Positions 8,567 to 23,160 of a stretch of DNA of 36,726 nt are shown here, in pieces. Source of the stretch: Candidatus Daviesbacteria bacterium. Its GTDB lineage: Bacteria; Patescibacteriota; Microgenomatia; Daviesbacterales; UBA10151. The position numbers and the translations under genes were made by a program. The notes below the pieces were generated by a model. It made no database searches and was not told where the DNA came from. It was given only the letters and a program-made list of their open reading frames with translations. The stretch spans positions 142,607 to 179,332 of the forward strand of contig JACPKL010000001.1 in NCBI GenBank assembly GCA_016187035.1, in the 5' to 3' direction. The stretch's first letter is position 1. Every line of letters starts with the position of its first letter.

Positions 8567-9421
8567 ATGGATACCAAACAAAAACTCATTGAAATTGCAA
8601 GGCGCTATGCAGATACAATCACCCAGGAATTTACTAAGGTAAATAAAGAAAATATTAAACTTAATATTTATATTTCTGGCTCTGTAAGTTATGGGTATTG
8701 TGATGAAAAATCTGATATAGAAATTGAATTTTATTTGCCTGATAAGATAAAGAAAGAATTCAAAGACAAACTAAAAAAAGTTATAGATGAGTATCCTAAA
8801 TTCGAAGATATTCGAATCAGTGCTGGAGTTTCAGATTGGCCTTTAGAAAAAATTGTCCATGGGGATATAGATGATTTTTGGAATCAGTCATTTCCTTATT
8901 TATTGTATGAACTAGCTCATGCAACCCCGATTAGAGAAGATCTACCATTAATTAATGAGGTTAAAAATAAGTTACCTTTTTATCCCGATAATACACTTCA
9001 AAAAATAATTAAGGGTCTTTGGTTAACCGTCGGCGATAATGGAACATACAATGCTGATTGGAGTTTCAAAAGAGGGCAGCTTACTGCCTCTGAGATTTTT
9101 TTATTTCTTTCAGTTGAAGCTATACTAAGACTTGTTTACCTACTGAATAAAAAGTACTTTCCACATACAAAATGGCTTGAGAAAGAACTACATACACTAG
9201 ATAATGATTTTGGTTTAATAGAATTTACCCAAAATATAGAAAAAAAGAGCCTAGAAGAAAAACTTGAAGCACATAAACAGATAGTTAGAAAGCTAGACCA
9301 ATTTATGAGTGAGAATGATATTTTGAGGCAGGATTTAATTAATGATCCCTGGAGTGTTGTACATGAAGATTATTATGTTTTTAACCCAATGAGATTTGGA
9401 TGGGATGAATTAAAGCACTAG
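8567..9421 (+). CDS. Nucleotidyltransferase-fold protein (DUF4037-like)
   Basis: 284 residues. The N-terminal third has the nucleotidyltransferase superfamily signature: GSVSYGYCDEKSDIEIEF (residues about 38-55), i.e. a GS turn followed by a D-x-E catalytic pair. A third acidic residue is likely in the following strand. The helical C-terminal part (residues about 140-284) resembles the DUF4037 or aminoglycoside-nucleotidyltransferase helical domain. The substrate is unknown; transfer of a nucleotide to a small molecule, RNA or protein is possible. TATAAT lies 10 nt before the ATG. The gene sits between two copies of a transposase segment, so it was probably carried in by recombination between IS copies. 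Confidence 0.7.
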   Translation: MDTKQKLIEIARRYADTITQEFTKVNKENIKLNIYISGSVSYGYCDEKSDIEIEFYLPDKIKKEFKDKLKKVIDEYPKFEDIRISAGVSDWPLEKIVHGDIDDFWNQSFPYLLYELAHATPIREDLPLINEVKNKLPFYPDNTLQKIIKGLWLTVGDNGTYNADWSFKRGQLTASEIFLFLSVEAILRLVYLLNKKYFPHTKWLEKELHTLDNDFGLIEFTQNIEKKSLEEKLEAHKQIVRKLDQFMSENDILRQDLINDPWSVVHEDYYVFNPMRFGWDELKH

Positions 9422-9612
9422 CAATAAAGAACTAAAATGTTATTAAAATTAAGAGGATTCGATAAGTTCGGGAAATACTGTGTAAAATTCTGTCCCCAAT
9501 TTCCCATAGAAATCAAAAATGTCTAATTCTCCATTATTATGTGCTGTATCTAGGCCGCGATACATCCAGAACGGTTTAACTAACTATTAAAGGTTCATAT
9601 AATGGCTGCTAC

Positions 9613-10219
9613 ATGCGCAGCTTTAAAATACTTCCGGTAGAGATGAAGGTTAGAGATTTTAATCTGTCTAAAGATGCATTAAAAAGGCTTGCCTGGATGG
9701 ATTGGTATTTTACTCATGGAAAGAATGCAGATTGATACTAAATATCTTTATATTCTAACTTCCAGGTTTTATTTATTTGTAGCTATTGACTGCAAGAGCA
9801 GGTTTGCTTACACACAAGCTTACAAGACTATTTCCAGCTCTTCTGCAGCTGATTTTCTAGGAAAGGTCATTGATTACTTCCCATTTCCTATTGAAGCTAT
9901 TAATACTGACAATGGCAGTGAGTATTTACTTAACTTTCACAAGCTGACAACAAAGCTTAATATCCCACATTACTTTTCTCATCCTCATACTCCCAAAGAA
10001 AACTCCAGAGCCGAGAGGCTTATTCAAACAGTTGAATATGAGTTCTTCAACTACCAGGAAGATCTTTTGAATGATGATTTAGAAGAAGTTAACAGAAGGT
10101 GTGACATCTTCAATGAAAAGTACAACCAGAAAAGATACCACCACTCCTTGCATTACCAGACTCCCTCAGCTTATATTAAAAGTTATCTTGAGAAAGGAGG
10201 ACAACCGTTCTCTATCTAG
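9613..10219 (+). pseudogene. DDE transposase relic with internal deletion
   Basis: A second copy of the same transposase family. The N-terminus (SKDALKRLAWMDWYFTHGKN, frame from 9613) is joined by a deletion at about 9727 to the catalytic core in another frame. The core shows VQIDTKYLYI (first Asp), INTDNGSEY (second Asp), and HPHTPKENSRAERLIQTVE with the catalytic Glu. The C-terminus is intact (HHSLHYQTPSAYIKSYLE). The middle part, including the region retained in the first relic, is missing. Confidence 0.8.
9728..9791 (+). repeat. 64-bp direct repeat, right copy
   Basis: Second copy of 8440-8503, 63 of 64 bases identical. Confidence 0.9.
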
Positions 10220-10236
10220 GTGGCCAAGACAAAAAT

Positions 10237-10266
10237 TTGACAAATAAGGAATGACTTTGGTATAGT
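10237..10266 (+). promoter_or_regulatory. Sigma70-type promoter of the convergent small RNA
   Basis: Perfect TTGACA (10237-10242), an 18-nt spacer and TATAGT (10261-10266) preceded by TGG. Confidence 0.75.
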
Positions 10267-10271
10267 ATGGA

Positions 10272-10373
10272 TGCTTGAAAACGTCCGTATGGTCGCTGTT
10301 ACCGAAAGGTAAATAGAGCCAGCCAGCCACTTAACAATGCTGGGTTGCCAGGTCTAGACAGCCTGGTTTTTTT
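10272..10373 (+). ncRNA. Structured small RNA convergent with the truncated DUF3800 gene
   Basis: About 100 nt. It contains a GNRA hairpin (TTACC-GAAA-GGTAA), a CCAGC/GCTGG hairpin and a terminator CCAGG...CCTGG followed by T7 (10348-10373). The T-run overlaps the stop codon of the opposing DUF3800 fragment, exactly as at 4489. The two RNAs share arrangement but little obvious sequence. No known RNA family was recognised. Confidence 0.65.
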
Positions 10374-10800
10374 ATGCTTCAGTTACCATACCTGCCTTCT
10401 CAAAGCGTTTCATAAACTGCTTGGTATATTCTTCTCCCTCATAAACCTCCCGCAAGAAGCCGGCCATTGCATCAGATAGCCTGAGAAAAATACTTTGTTC
10501 GTCTTTCATACCTCGAATTTTCCTATACTTTATCTTGAGTTTCTTCAATTCCTCCCTTACAACGTCTCTTTCTTTATTGTTCAGACCGTCAATAATGACC
10601 GTAACAGTGTAATTTGTGCTTTCTTTCGCCAAAACAGCTTTAGCAATGGTAAATGAGGTTAATTTGGAGTATTCCTTTGAAGCCTGATACGTTGCATAGA
10701 AAATAGCGTTTTTAAGCTCTTTGACCTGGATTAACTCCTCAACTAAATTCCAACCCCTGGGGTGCTTCAACCTTCGAGGTTGCAGGCTAATATTAAGCAA
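10372..10800 (-). pseudogene. DUF3800 protein lacking its N-terminal part
   Basis: The C-terminal two thirds of DUF3800 are well preserved: TVTVIIDGLNNKERD with an Asp, the strand IKYRKIRGMKDEQS, and IFLRLSDAMAGFLREVYEG with the last Asp. The N-terminal strand carrying the first catalytic Asp is missing. In its place the frame begins in a dispersed hairpin repeat and the CCCCTGGGG element. It overlaps the sigma-factor gene by 8 bp. Probably inactive; it is valuable because its convergent RNA is retained. Confidence 0.7.
10768..10790. repeat. TTCG-loop hairpin repeat
   Basis: CAACCTTCGAGGTTG hairpin followed by CAGGCTAA. The same 22-bp unit occurs at 14169-14190, and related hairpins occur in the ATPase gamma and fibre genes. 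Confidence 0.7.
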
Positions 10801-12334
10801 TAATATCTGAGTAAGAATTCATTCCTTGTTTAGCTAAATAAGCTAATATTTGTGATTTGGCTAGTCTAATCATTGATTTAATAGTCCCAAGCGGTATCTG
10901 AGTGAGTTGAGCTATCTCACGATAACTTAATCCTGCTAATCTATATTCAGCAACAAGTTTTTGGTCTGGATTAGGAATTTGATTAATTGCCTGATGGGCA
11001 AATTGTTGTACTGTTGATTTGGAAAAAGCCCCTTCTGGCTGTCTGTCTCTGTAAATATCCGGATCTACCAGAAAATCTTCTCTGGCAGGCTGACCAGGAT
11101 CGTCTGCAAATCTTTCTTCCAAGTAACATCCCAGGCGACGATGATGACGGGTTTCCTGTCGAATTAAATCGACTGCCGTACAACGCGTAATGACCATAGC
11201 CCATGACTTAAAAGTACCTTCCTCCTCAGGATGATATGTGTCCAGTCTCTGCCAGATTTTCACAGCAGCCTCAGCTGTGACCTCCTCAACTAAATCAGGG
11301 TTGTTTCTAGTAAAAGTTCTGCTCCAGCCTCTGAGAATAGGGTAAATCTCTCTAAAAAGCACTTCCATAGCTTCTTCCTGATCACTCCTCCGGGCTGTCA
11401 GCACTAATTTATTATAAAGTTCATTCTGTTGTTTTGGAGAAAGCGGGACATGTTCAGTTACAGCCTCAGCTAAGAGCGGCAGATGGTGTGGTCTTTGAGT
11501 TTTTGATCTTCTGCCAGCGACCCTTCTTTTTAAAGGGGGAGCTTGTTCTGCAGCTACCTTAGTTTGCTGAAGCGCTTCAGTAACCCTGGCATAGATGTAA
11601 TCAATGAGCGGCTGATAAGCCTCACTGGCCGGCAGCAACGAAGCTGGATTTTGTAGTTTCTTATCCTGACTGAGGATATATTCAACATACTTGACAACTT
11701 TTTGGATATAGCGTGTTACTGTATAAGGCGGGAGATCCAAATTCCGGGCAATAGCTGTCTGGGTATCCGGGGGATTTCTAACAAAGAATCTCTCAGTCAT
11801 ATCTTTAACAGGTTCAGGTATTTGATCCCACAAGTTTGGGTAATGTTGTACAAAAGTGCGTACTCGTTGGGCTTCCTGCTGATAAATACCATGGTTGGCT
11901 AATGTGGTTGTCTGGTAGTGCCCACTTGGGTAATCCTCCAAACCTAGTAAAGCATTTAAGCCAAAACGAAGAGCCCTAACTAAAGTTAGTGGATTTAGAT
12001 CCTGATATTGAGGTAACTTTCCAACTTGGGTTAATGTATCTGGCCAGTTGCCGCTGAATTGATCTAAGCTAGCAGCTAGCAAACCTCTATGAAAAGGACG
12101 AAGGGTATAAGGTCCGGTTATCTCCAACAAAGGCTTAACTAATTGGCTGTTTTGTTCGCATACTAACCGGGCTGTTTGCTTGACAGTGTCTTTAGGCCAG
12201 TTATCAAATACAGCTGGAGGAGGTTTTCTTGGCAGCAGGCCAGCTTCAAAAGGAGTGTTAGGTTTGGAGATTCCAAGAGCACGCCAATGGCGGGTATAAT
12301 CATGATAAGTTGGTAAAACTGCTTCAATTGGCAT
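10793..12334 (-). CDS. ECF-type sigma factor with a long N-terminal extension
   Basis: 513 residues. The C-terminal 200 residues are an ECF-like sigma factor. Region 2 includes WQRLDTYHPEEEGTFKSWAM followed by TAVDLIRQETRHHRR, and region 4 has the HTH LSYREIAQLTQIPLGTIKSM. The N-terminal 280 residues are not recognised; they contain a second HTH-like stretch (TAIARNLDLPPYTVTRYIQK) and a basic linker. ECF factors are normally about 180-200 aa, so this is a large variant. It would direct RNA polymerase to selected promoters; the signal is unknown. TATAAT lies 12 nt before the ATG, and it diverges in style from classical SD starts. It lies in the same direction as and just downstream of tsaD. 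Confidence 0.75.
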   Translation of the reverse strand: MPIEAVLPTYHDYTRHWRALGISKPNTPFEAGLLPRKPPPAVFDNWPKDTVKQTARLVCEQNSQLVKPLLEITGPYTLRPFHRGLLAASLDQFSGNWPDTLTQVGKLPQYQDLNPLTLVRALRFGLNALLGLEDYPSGHYQTTTLANHGIYQQEAQRVRTFVQHYPNLWDQIPEPVKDMTERFFVRNPPDTQTAIARNLDLPPYTVTRYIQKVVKYVEYILSQDKKLQNPASLLPASEAYQPLIDYIYARVTEALQQTKVAAEQAPPLKRRVAGRRSKTQRPHHLPLLAEAVTEHVPLSPKQQNELYNKLVLTARRSDQEEAMEVLFREIYPILRGWSRTFTRNNPDLVEEVTAEAAVKIWQRLDTYHPEEEGTFKSWAMVITRCTAVDLIRQETRHHRRLGCYLEERFADDPGQPAREDFLVDPDIYRDRQPEGAFSKSTVQQFAHQAINQIPNPDQKLVAEYRLAGLSYREIAQLTQIPLGTIKSMIRLAKSQILAYLAKQGMNSYSDIIA

Positions 12335-12347
12335 AATTGGTTTGTTA

Positions 12348-13508
12348 TTATAGCAGAGATAGGTTGGGATCTGCTTGTAAGCTTAAAGGATTAGAAATTG
12401 GTTTGGTAAAAAAGCCGGCTGCTGCAATCATGGCTCCATTGTCTGTACATAGGTAGGGTGGAGGTACGTGCAATTTAATTCTTAAATCTTTAATCTTTAA
12501 TCTTAAATCTCTTACTAATTTTTGGTTCGCAGCTACTCCGCCTGCAACCATTATTTGTTCAACTTTATACTTTTTAATTGCCAAGATAACCTTTTCAATT
12601 AAAGAAATTATGATAGTCTCTTCAATTGCAGCTGCCAAATCTGCTTTTTCATTTTGATTTTTGATTTTTGATTTTTGAATTATATTTGCTACTGCTGTTT
12701 TTAATCCTGAATAGGAAAAATCCAAGTCTTTTGATCCTCTCATAGGAATGGGCAGATTAAATTTGCTTGAATCTCCTTTCTCAGCTAATTTAGACAGGTA
12801 TGGCCCTCCTGGATATGGTAATCCCAGTAACCTGGCACACTTGTCAAAACATTCCCCGCAAGCATCATCCCTGGTGCCACCCAGGTATTTATATTTGCCA
12901 TGGTTAGAAAACAAAACTAGATCAGTGTGCCCACCTGAAACAAGCAAGCCTAAGCAGGGGAAGGAAGGTACTTCAAAATTGTCATTGCGAGGAGTCCTGA
13001 GCTTGTCGAAGGAGGACGAAGCAATCTTCCAACTTGAGAAGGAAGATTCCTCGCTGATCACTCGGAATGACGAAGGGACAATCCAGTTAGCATAAAAATG
13101 GCCCAGTAAATGATTTACTGGTATTAATGGTTTATCCCAAATTCTGGCTAAAGTTTTAGCTGTTTCCACTCCTACCAAAAGAGATCCAATTAAGCCTGGA
13201 CCAAAGGTAACAGCTATAGCATCTATCCCAATCTCGTCATTGCGAGGTCTGCCAAAGGCGGCCCGTGGCAATCTTTTTTTGGGAAAGGCTTGATTTAAAG
13301 CCTCTTCTATAACAGGGATAATAGTTTTTAATTGTTCCCTGGCTGCTTGTTCTGGAATTACCCCACCATATTTAGCTTGTAATTTGGCTGACGAAGCCAC
13401 CACATTGGACAATATTATTATCCGTTTTTGTTTATCCTGAGCTTTGTCGAAGGACAATACAGCAGCAGCTGTTTCATCGCAGCTAGTCTCAATGCCAAGT
13501 ATGATCAT
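12348..13508 (-). CDS. tsaD: tRNA N6-threonylcarbamoyladenosine transferase TsaD
   Basis: Makes the t6A37 modification of ANN-decoding tRNAs with TsaB/TsaE. Motifs: GIETSCDETAAAV (ASKHA phosphate 1), the metal-binding VNHLLGHFYANW, LLVSGGHTDLVL, MVAGGVAANQKL and TDNGAMIAAAG. It is 386 aa, against about 340 usual. The excess is three in-frame translated dispersed repeats: SFDKAQDKQ near the N-terminus, AAFGRPRNDE near residue 90, and a 33-residue block with SFDKLRTPRNDN near residue 165. Short tandem expansions (KSKIKNQNEK, LRLKIKDLRIK) also occur. All conserved motifs survive, so it should be active. TATGAT lies 11 nt before the ATG. Confidence 0.95.
   Translation of the reverse strand: MIILGIETSCDETAAAVLSFDKAQDKQKRIIILSNVVASSAKLQAKYGGVIPEQAAREQLKTIIPVIEEALNQAFPKKRLPRAAFGRPRNDEIGIDAIAVTFGPGLIGSLLVGVETAKTLARIWDKPLIPVNHLLGHFYANWIVPSSFRVISEESSFSSWKIASSSFDKLRTPRNDNFEVPSFPCLGLLVSGGHTDLVLFSNHGKYKYLGGTRDDACGECFDKCARLLGLPYPGGPYLSKLAEKGDSSKFNLPIPMRGSKDLDFSYSGLKTAVANIIQKSKIKNQNEKADLAAAIEETIIISLIEKVILAIKKYKVEQIMVAGGVAANQKLVRDLRLKIKDLRIKLHVPPPYLCTDNGAMIAAAGFFTKPISNPLSLQADPNLSLL
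12980..13073. repeat. Dispersed GTCATTGCGAGGAG repeat inside tsaD (long copy)
   Basis: Begins GTCATTGCGAGGAG and ends CTCGGAATGAC, with inner palindromic parts (AGGAAGATTCC and neighbours). It is in frame in tsaD. The family is widespread in bacterial genomes. Related copies occur at 13234 and 29931. Confidence 0.85.
13234..13275. repeat. Dispersed CGTCATTGCGAGG repeat inside tsaD (short copy)
   Basis: Shares CGTCATTGCGAGG with the long copy, followed by GGCGGCCCGTGGCAATC. It adds about 14 residues in frame. Confidence 0.8.
13432..13455. repeat. TTTATCCTGAGCTTTGTCGAAGGA element inside tsaD
   Basis: Encodes SFDKAQDKQ on the minus strand, a frequent translated-repeat peptide. The same CTGAGCTTGTCGAAGGA core lies inside the long repeat at 12998. 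Confidence 0.75.
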
Positions 13509-13608
13509 AACGGTATTTTATCATACCTCAACGAAGACCACAGCGGTTTGTTCTTAATCCAAAAACCTTGCATTTTTTAAGAAAAACTGTATAGTAATGG
13601 TGTAAACT

Positions 13609-13968
13609 ATGGCTGTAGAAACAAGTGTGATAGATGCAAGTATGTTTAGGGTTGGTGGACAGGAAACGGTTACACAAGTCGGTAGGCTGGTTTTGGATGG
13701 AAGATCTGCAATAGAAAGATATAGTGCTAAGGCAGCCTCACTTATTCCTTTAGCATATGATGCATTACCAGCTGTACTTGCTGCAGCTCGAACTCTTCCT
13801 AATCTGCTGTCAGGTCCTGAAATAGAGTTTTGCGATAGACCTCCGTGTCTTACCTTCAAGTTTTATATAGGTGGATATAACCCTGAACTTGATCTTGGTC
13901 AAAGACATCTTGGGCAAACAGGAGTTGAAACGATAGTTCGGTACAGTGTTTTTCCAGTTGGCCGCTAA
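13609..13968 (+). CDS. Hypothetical protein, 119 aa
   Basis: Not recognised. The N-terminal half is helical and Ala-rich (LAYDALPAVLAAARTLPNLL); the C-terminal half looks beta-rich (LTFKFYIGGYNPELDLGQ, then ETIVRYSVFPVGR). No signal peptide is seen. A promoter TTGCAT, 16-nt spacer and TATAGT lies 13 nt before the ATG. A hairpin CCCACT/AGTGGG follows the stop at 13980. It is divergent from tsaD. Confidence 0.5.
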   Translation: MAVETSVIDASMFRVGGQETVTQVGRLVLDGRSAIERYSAKAASLIPLAYDALPAVLAAARTLPNLLSGPEIEFCDRPPCLTFKFYIGGYNPELDLGQRHLGQTGVETIVRYSVFPVGR

Positions 13969-13979
13969 ACACTCAGCTT

Positions 13980-13998
13980 TCCCACTCGTCAAGTGGGA
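13980..13998 (+). terminator. Hairpin after the 119-aa gene
   Basis: CCCACT, loop CGTCA, AGTGGG just after the stop codon. There is no T-run, so terminator function is uncertain. Confidence 0.35.
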
Positions 13999-14009
13999 GC
14001 CTCAATTAC

Positions 14010-14075
14010 CAGATGCCATACCCATACAGCTTGCAACAGCAATTATTGCCCGCCAACACCCAAGTTTTTGACCCA
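14010..14075 (+). pseudogene. Possible PIN-domain fragment in a decayed region
   Basis: Reads LPDAIPIQLATAIIARQHPS before a stop, which resembles the C-terminal helix of PIN-domain toxins (DA...LATA pattern). Only about 21 residues remain. The rest of 13999-14326 holds a TTCG hairpin repeat (14164-14190) and no supported gene. Confidence 0.3.
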
Positions 14076-14163
14076 GCCATGGATCATCTTCCCACACCAA
14101 CACCACACCAATACCGCTTGTTCAAAGAAGAGAAGATCTTTCTCTACTGTCGATTCGATTACG

Positions 14164-14190
14164 CTGCAACCTTCGAGGTTGCAGGCTAAA
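14164..14190. repeat. TTCG-loop hairpin repeat
   Basis: CTGCAACC-TTCG-AGGTTGCAG (imperfectly centred) followed by GCTAA. It matches the 10769-10790 copy over 22 bp. Confidence 0.75.
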
Positions 14191-14326
14191 CTAGCTTCTA
14201 ACAGAACAGTTCTCGGCAAAAAGACCGGCAAGTTAAAAATGCTTTAAGCAATTGTCTTTCCAATCGCTTGCAGCCAGAAGAGTGCTTGATTTTATCAGTT
14301 TAGCAGGGTATTGTTAATGATAGTAT

Positions 14327-15067
14327 ATGATTTTTACTGCCCTGTTAATTGCCAGCTTGGGAGTGGCCCAAAGCCTGCCCATTTTGGATACTAATGTCAA
14401 AGATGGTTATATTATCTCTGCCTCTCAAACAGGCTATGTCTTAAGCAAAGCCCCTTATGATCCAGGAATAGTGGGAGTAGTGACAGATAATCCGGCCATG
14501 CTAATCAGGGTCAAAAACAAAGAAGGAGTGCACCCTGTCTCTTCCTCTGGCATTGTCTCAGTTTATGTAAGCTCAGACGGGGGCCCCATTAAAAAAGATG
14601 ATCTGATCACCTCCTCTAAAAAAGCAGGAGTCGGTATGAAAGCCACAGAAACAGGTTTTGTCCTGGGTACTGCTTTGGAGGATTGCAGTTCAACCCCTGG
14701 TGTTGAGGGTGTTGGGGGAAGCTGTGGTAAAATCAAAGTGGCTTTAAATATGCGTTATGCTGTTTCTGCCAAATCAGCTGGTAAAATCGGAAAGAGTTTA
14801 AAAGATGCTTTTTCTCTCTCCACCATTGCTGCTTTGGAGCGGCCTTCTGATGTTTTCAAATATGTTTTTTCCGGTGGGCTGGTGCTGGTTAGCATTGCTC
14901 TAGGTGTCTTAATTTTTGGCCGTTCAGCCACACTTGGGGTTGAGGCTTTGGGCAGAAATCCCAGAGCTTCTTTTAAGATTACCATGGGGATTGTGATGAA
15001 TGTAGCTATTACTGTGGCTATTATTATTGGCTCTCTGGGAGTGACTTATTTTATACTATTATCATGA
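14327..15067 (+). CDS. F-type ATPase c-subunit-like protein with an extracellular head domain
   Basis: 246 residues. A signal-like helix (residues 1-16) is followed by an about 150-residue domain with GYVLSKAPYDPGIVGVV and GPIKKDDLITSS, a module often found near S74 fibres. Then two membrane helices (about 175-197 and 215-244) are linked by GVEALGRNPRAS, which matches the conserved R-Q/N-P loop of c subunits. In the second helix (IVMNVAITVAIII) the position of the ion-binding Glu/Asp seems to be Asn and no acidic residue is present. The topology puts the head outside and the loop inside. It may form a ring that anchors an F1-like motor but not conduct protons. It overlaps the next gene by ATGA. 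Confidence 0.75.
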   Translation: MIFTALLIASLGVAQSLPILDTNVKDGYIISASQTGYVLSKAPYDPGIVGVVTDNPAMLIRVKNKEGVHPVSSSGIVSVYVSSDGGPIKKDDLITSSKKAGVGMKATETGFVLGTALEDCSSTPGVEGVGGSCGKIKVALNMRYAVSAKSAGKIGKSLKDAFSLSTIAALERPSDVFKYVFSGGLVLVSIALGVLIFGRSATLGVEALGRNPRASFKITMGIVMNVAITVAIIIGSLGVTYFILLS

Positions 15068-15474
15068 ATTTACCTGCTTTCTTAAAATTCAAGTCTCATC
15101 AAGTTAAACACCATCATCAGCCCATCAGTCACCAGCAATCAGCAGAAATTTTAGATAAGGCTTTAGCCCGCCAGAATAAGATTCTGGAGACTCTTACCTT
15201 GAAATCAGCCCAGGTTTTAGATGAGGGGATGAAGGATAGTATGGTCCAAATAAGGTTACATATCCAAAAACGGTTTGATGAGTACTTTTTAAAAATCCAG
15301 CAGGAATTAGACCAATATAGGGAGGAACGGCTGGCCCAGCTCGATGAGAATGCTCTAAAGTTAATGAGGATTGTTGTGAAAAAAGCCTTGCCTGATGTGG
15401 TTTTGTCTGAAGATCATACTCAAATCGTGCTGGAAGCTTTAGACAAAGCCAAAAAAGAAGGTTTTAATCTATGA
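15064..15474 (+). CDS. ATPase b/E-like peripheral stalk protein without membrane helix
   Basis: 136 residues, mostly charged helix (residues about 25-110, for example QQELDQYREERLAQLDENAL). It ends in a small domain ALPDVVLSEDHTQIVLEALD like the C-terminus of F-type b subunits. The usual N-terminal membrane anchor is absent; instead there is a His-rich start (KHHHQPISHQQ). By position and shape it is the peripheral stalk. It overlaps both neighbours by ATGA, implying translational coupling. Confidence 0.6.
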   Translation: MNLPAFLKFKSHQVKHHHQPISHQQSAEILDKALARQNKILETLTLKSAQVLDEGMKDSMVQIRLHIQKRFDEYFLKIQQELDQYREERLAQLDENALKLMRIVVKKALPDVVLSEDHTQIVLEALDKAKKEGFNL

Positions 15475-15692
15475 CATTAGAGCTCACCCTTGCTTATCAG
15501 CCCACCCACAACCAGACCAAACAAATACAAGATTGGTTTAAGGAGAACTTTGATAAAAAGGTGTCACTGGCAATTAGTGTTGACAAAAGTTTAATAGCAG
15601 GAGCAGTGATTGCTTATCAAGGCAGGATCTATGATTACTCTTATGCCAAGAGAGTAGAGGAAGTCTATGAATCTTTACAAGAATTATCTTGA
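15471..15692 (+). CDS. ATPase delta-subunit C-terminal domain protein
   Basis: 73 residues. VDKSLIAGAVIAYQGRIYDYS matches the end of F1 delta/OSCP (D-x-S-L-I-G-G-hydrophobic pattern with a following D). Normal delta has about 175 residues; the N-terminal six-helix domain that binds alpha is missing. It would join the b-like stalk to the catalytic head. It overlaps alpha by 26 bp. Confidence 0.7.
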   Translation: MTLELTLAYQPTHNQTKQIQDWFKENFDKKVSLAISVDKSLIAGAVIAYQGRIYDYSYAKRVEEVYESLQELS

Positions 15693-16958
15693 TAAGACAA
15701 AAGAATACGGGGTAGTTGAGCAAATAGAATACCCAATTATCTACGCCTCTGGCCTGCCCGCGGTTAAACGTGAGGAGCTGGTTGTTTTTGAGGCAGGCCA
15801 ACTGGGTCAGGTGATGAATTTAAGCAAAAACTTAGTAGAGATTCTGCTGTTTAGTCCGCGTCTGGTTAAAATTGGCACCAAGGTGGCCAGAAGCAGTGAA
15901 GCGGTGGCTGTGGCTGTTGGTCAAAAAATACTAGGATCAGTCATCGACCCCTTAGGTTTGCCTTTGTGGCCAGCCCCGATCCCGGTTAAATCAGGGTCAA
16001 ATATGCCTATTTATGGTTTCCCTCCGCCTTTAATCAGCCGGGTCAAAATTAAACGCCCCCTTTTTTCAGGTACCACAGTGGTGGATATGCTTCTGCCTTT
16101 GGGTAAAGGCCAACGGCAGCTGATCGCGGGAGATAGAAAAGCGGGCAAAACCTCATTTCTGATGACTTTGGCTAAGCTTCAGGCCAAAGAGGGTAATGTA
16201 GTTATTTTTGCCTTAATTGGCAAGAAAAAAAGTGAGATCAAGGCAGTAAAAATGTTTTTAGAGAATGAAAAGATCAGCCAAAATTGTGTGATTGTGGCCA
16301 CCAGTTCTGACAACTCGCCAGGGCTGATTAGCCTGACGCCCTTTACTGCCATGACTGTGGCAGAAAGCTTTAAAAAGGATGGCTTAGACAGTGTAGTGAT
16401 TTTAGATGACCTGACCACCCATGCCCACTTTTACAGGGAGATTGCTTTAGTGGGCAAGCGTTTCCCCGGGCGTGAATCTTATCCAGGTGATATTTTTTAT
16501 ACCCATGCCAAATTACTTGAGCGGGCAGGTAATTTTAAGTATCAGGAGAGGGAAGTGGCCATCACTGCTTTGCCTGTTGTGGAAACCGTCGAAAATGACT
16601 TTACCTCTCTGGTGGTTTCAAACTTGATTGGTATTACAGACGGACATCTGCTTTTTGACAGCCGCATTAAAGATTTAGGCCGCAGTCCGGCCATTGATAT
16701 CTTTTTATCAGTCACCAGAGTTGGTAAACAAACCAAAGACCCCTCATCAAGAGAGCTGGGTTTTAAACTGATGGCTTTTCTAAGCCAGGTGGAAAAATTA
16801 CAAAATTTGGCTCAATTTGGGCCAGAGTTGCTTGAGAAAACCAAACAGGATCTTGAGAAAGCAGACAGGATATATAAATTATTTAACCAATCTTTATACC
16901 AGGTTATTCCTCAAGAAAAACAATTAAAAGAATTGCTTCAAATTTGGGGGAAACCTTG

Positions 16959-16959
<1 letters not shown>
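15667..16959 (+). CDS. F1-like ATPase alpha subunit
   Basis: 430 residues against about 510 for standard alpha. The P-loop is GDRKAGKTS. The arginine-finger strand is SVTRVGKQTK (SVSRVG in standard alpha). An LDDLTTHAHFYREIAL motif replaces the usual YDDLSKQA. The N-terminal delta-binding helix is shortened, consistent with the reduced delta. AGAGGAAG lies before the ATG at 15667. It forms the non-catalytic sites of the hexamer with beta. The divergence resembles the F1-like, non-synthase ATPases known from mycoplasmas, but family placement needs a tree. Confidence 0.85.

Positions 16960-23150
<6,191 letters not shown>

Positions 23151-23160
<10 letters not shown>

Noticed and set aside
13810-14247. 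Small open frames on both strands around 13.8-14.2 kb
   Set aside because: Composition is unnatural (Cys/His/Trp-rich), they cross a hairpin and a dispersed repeat, and have no ribosome binding site; treated as debris.
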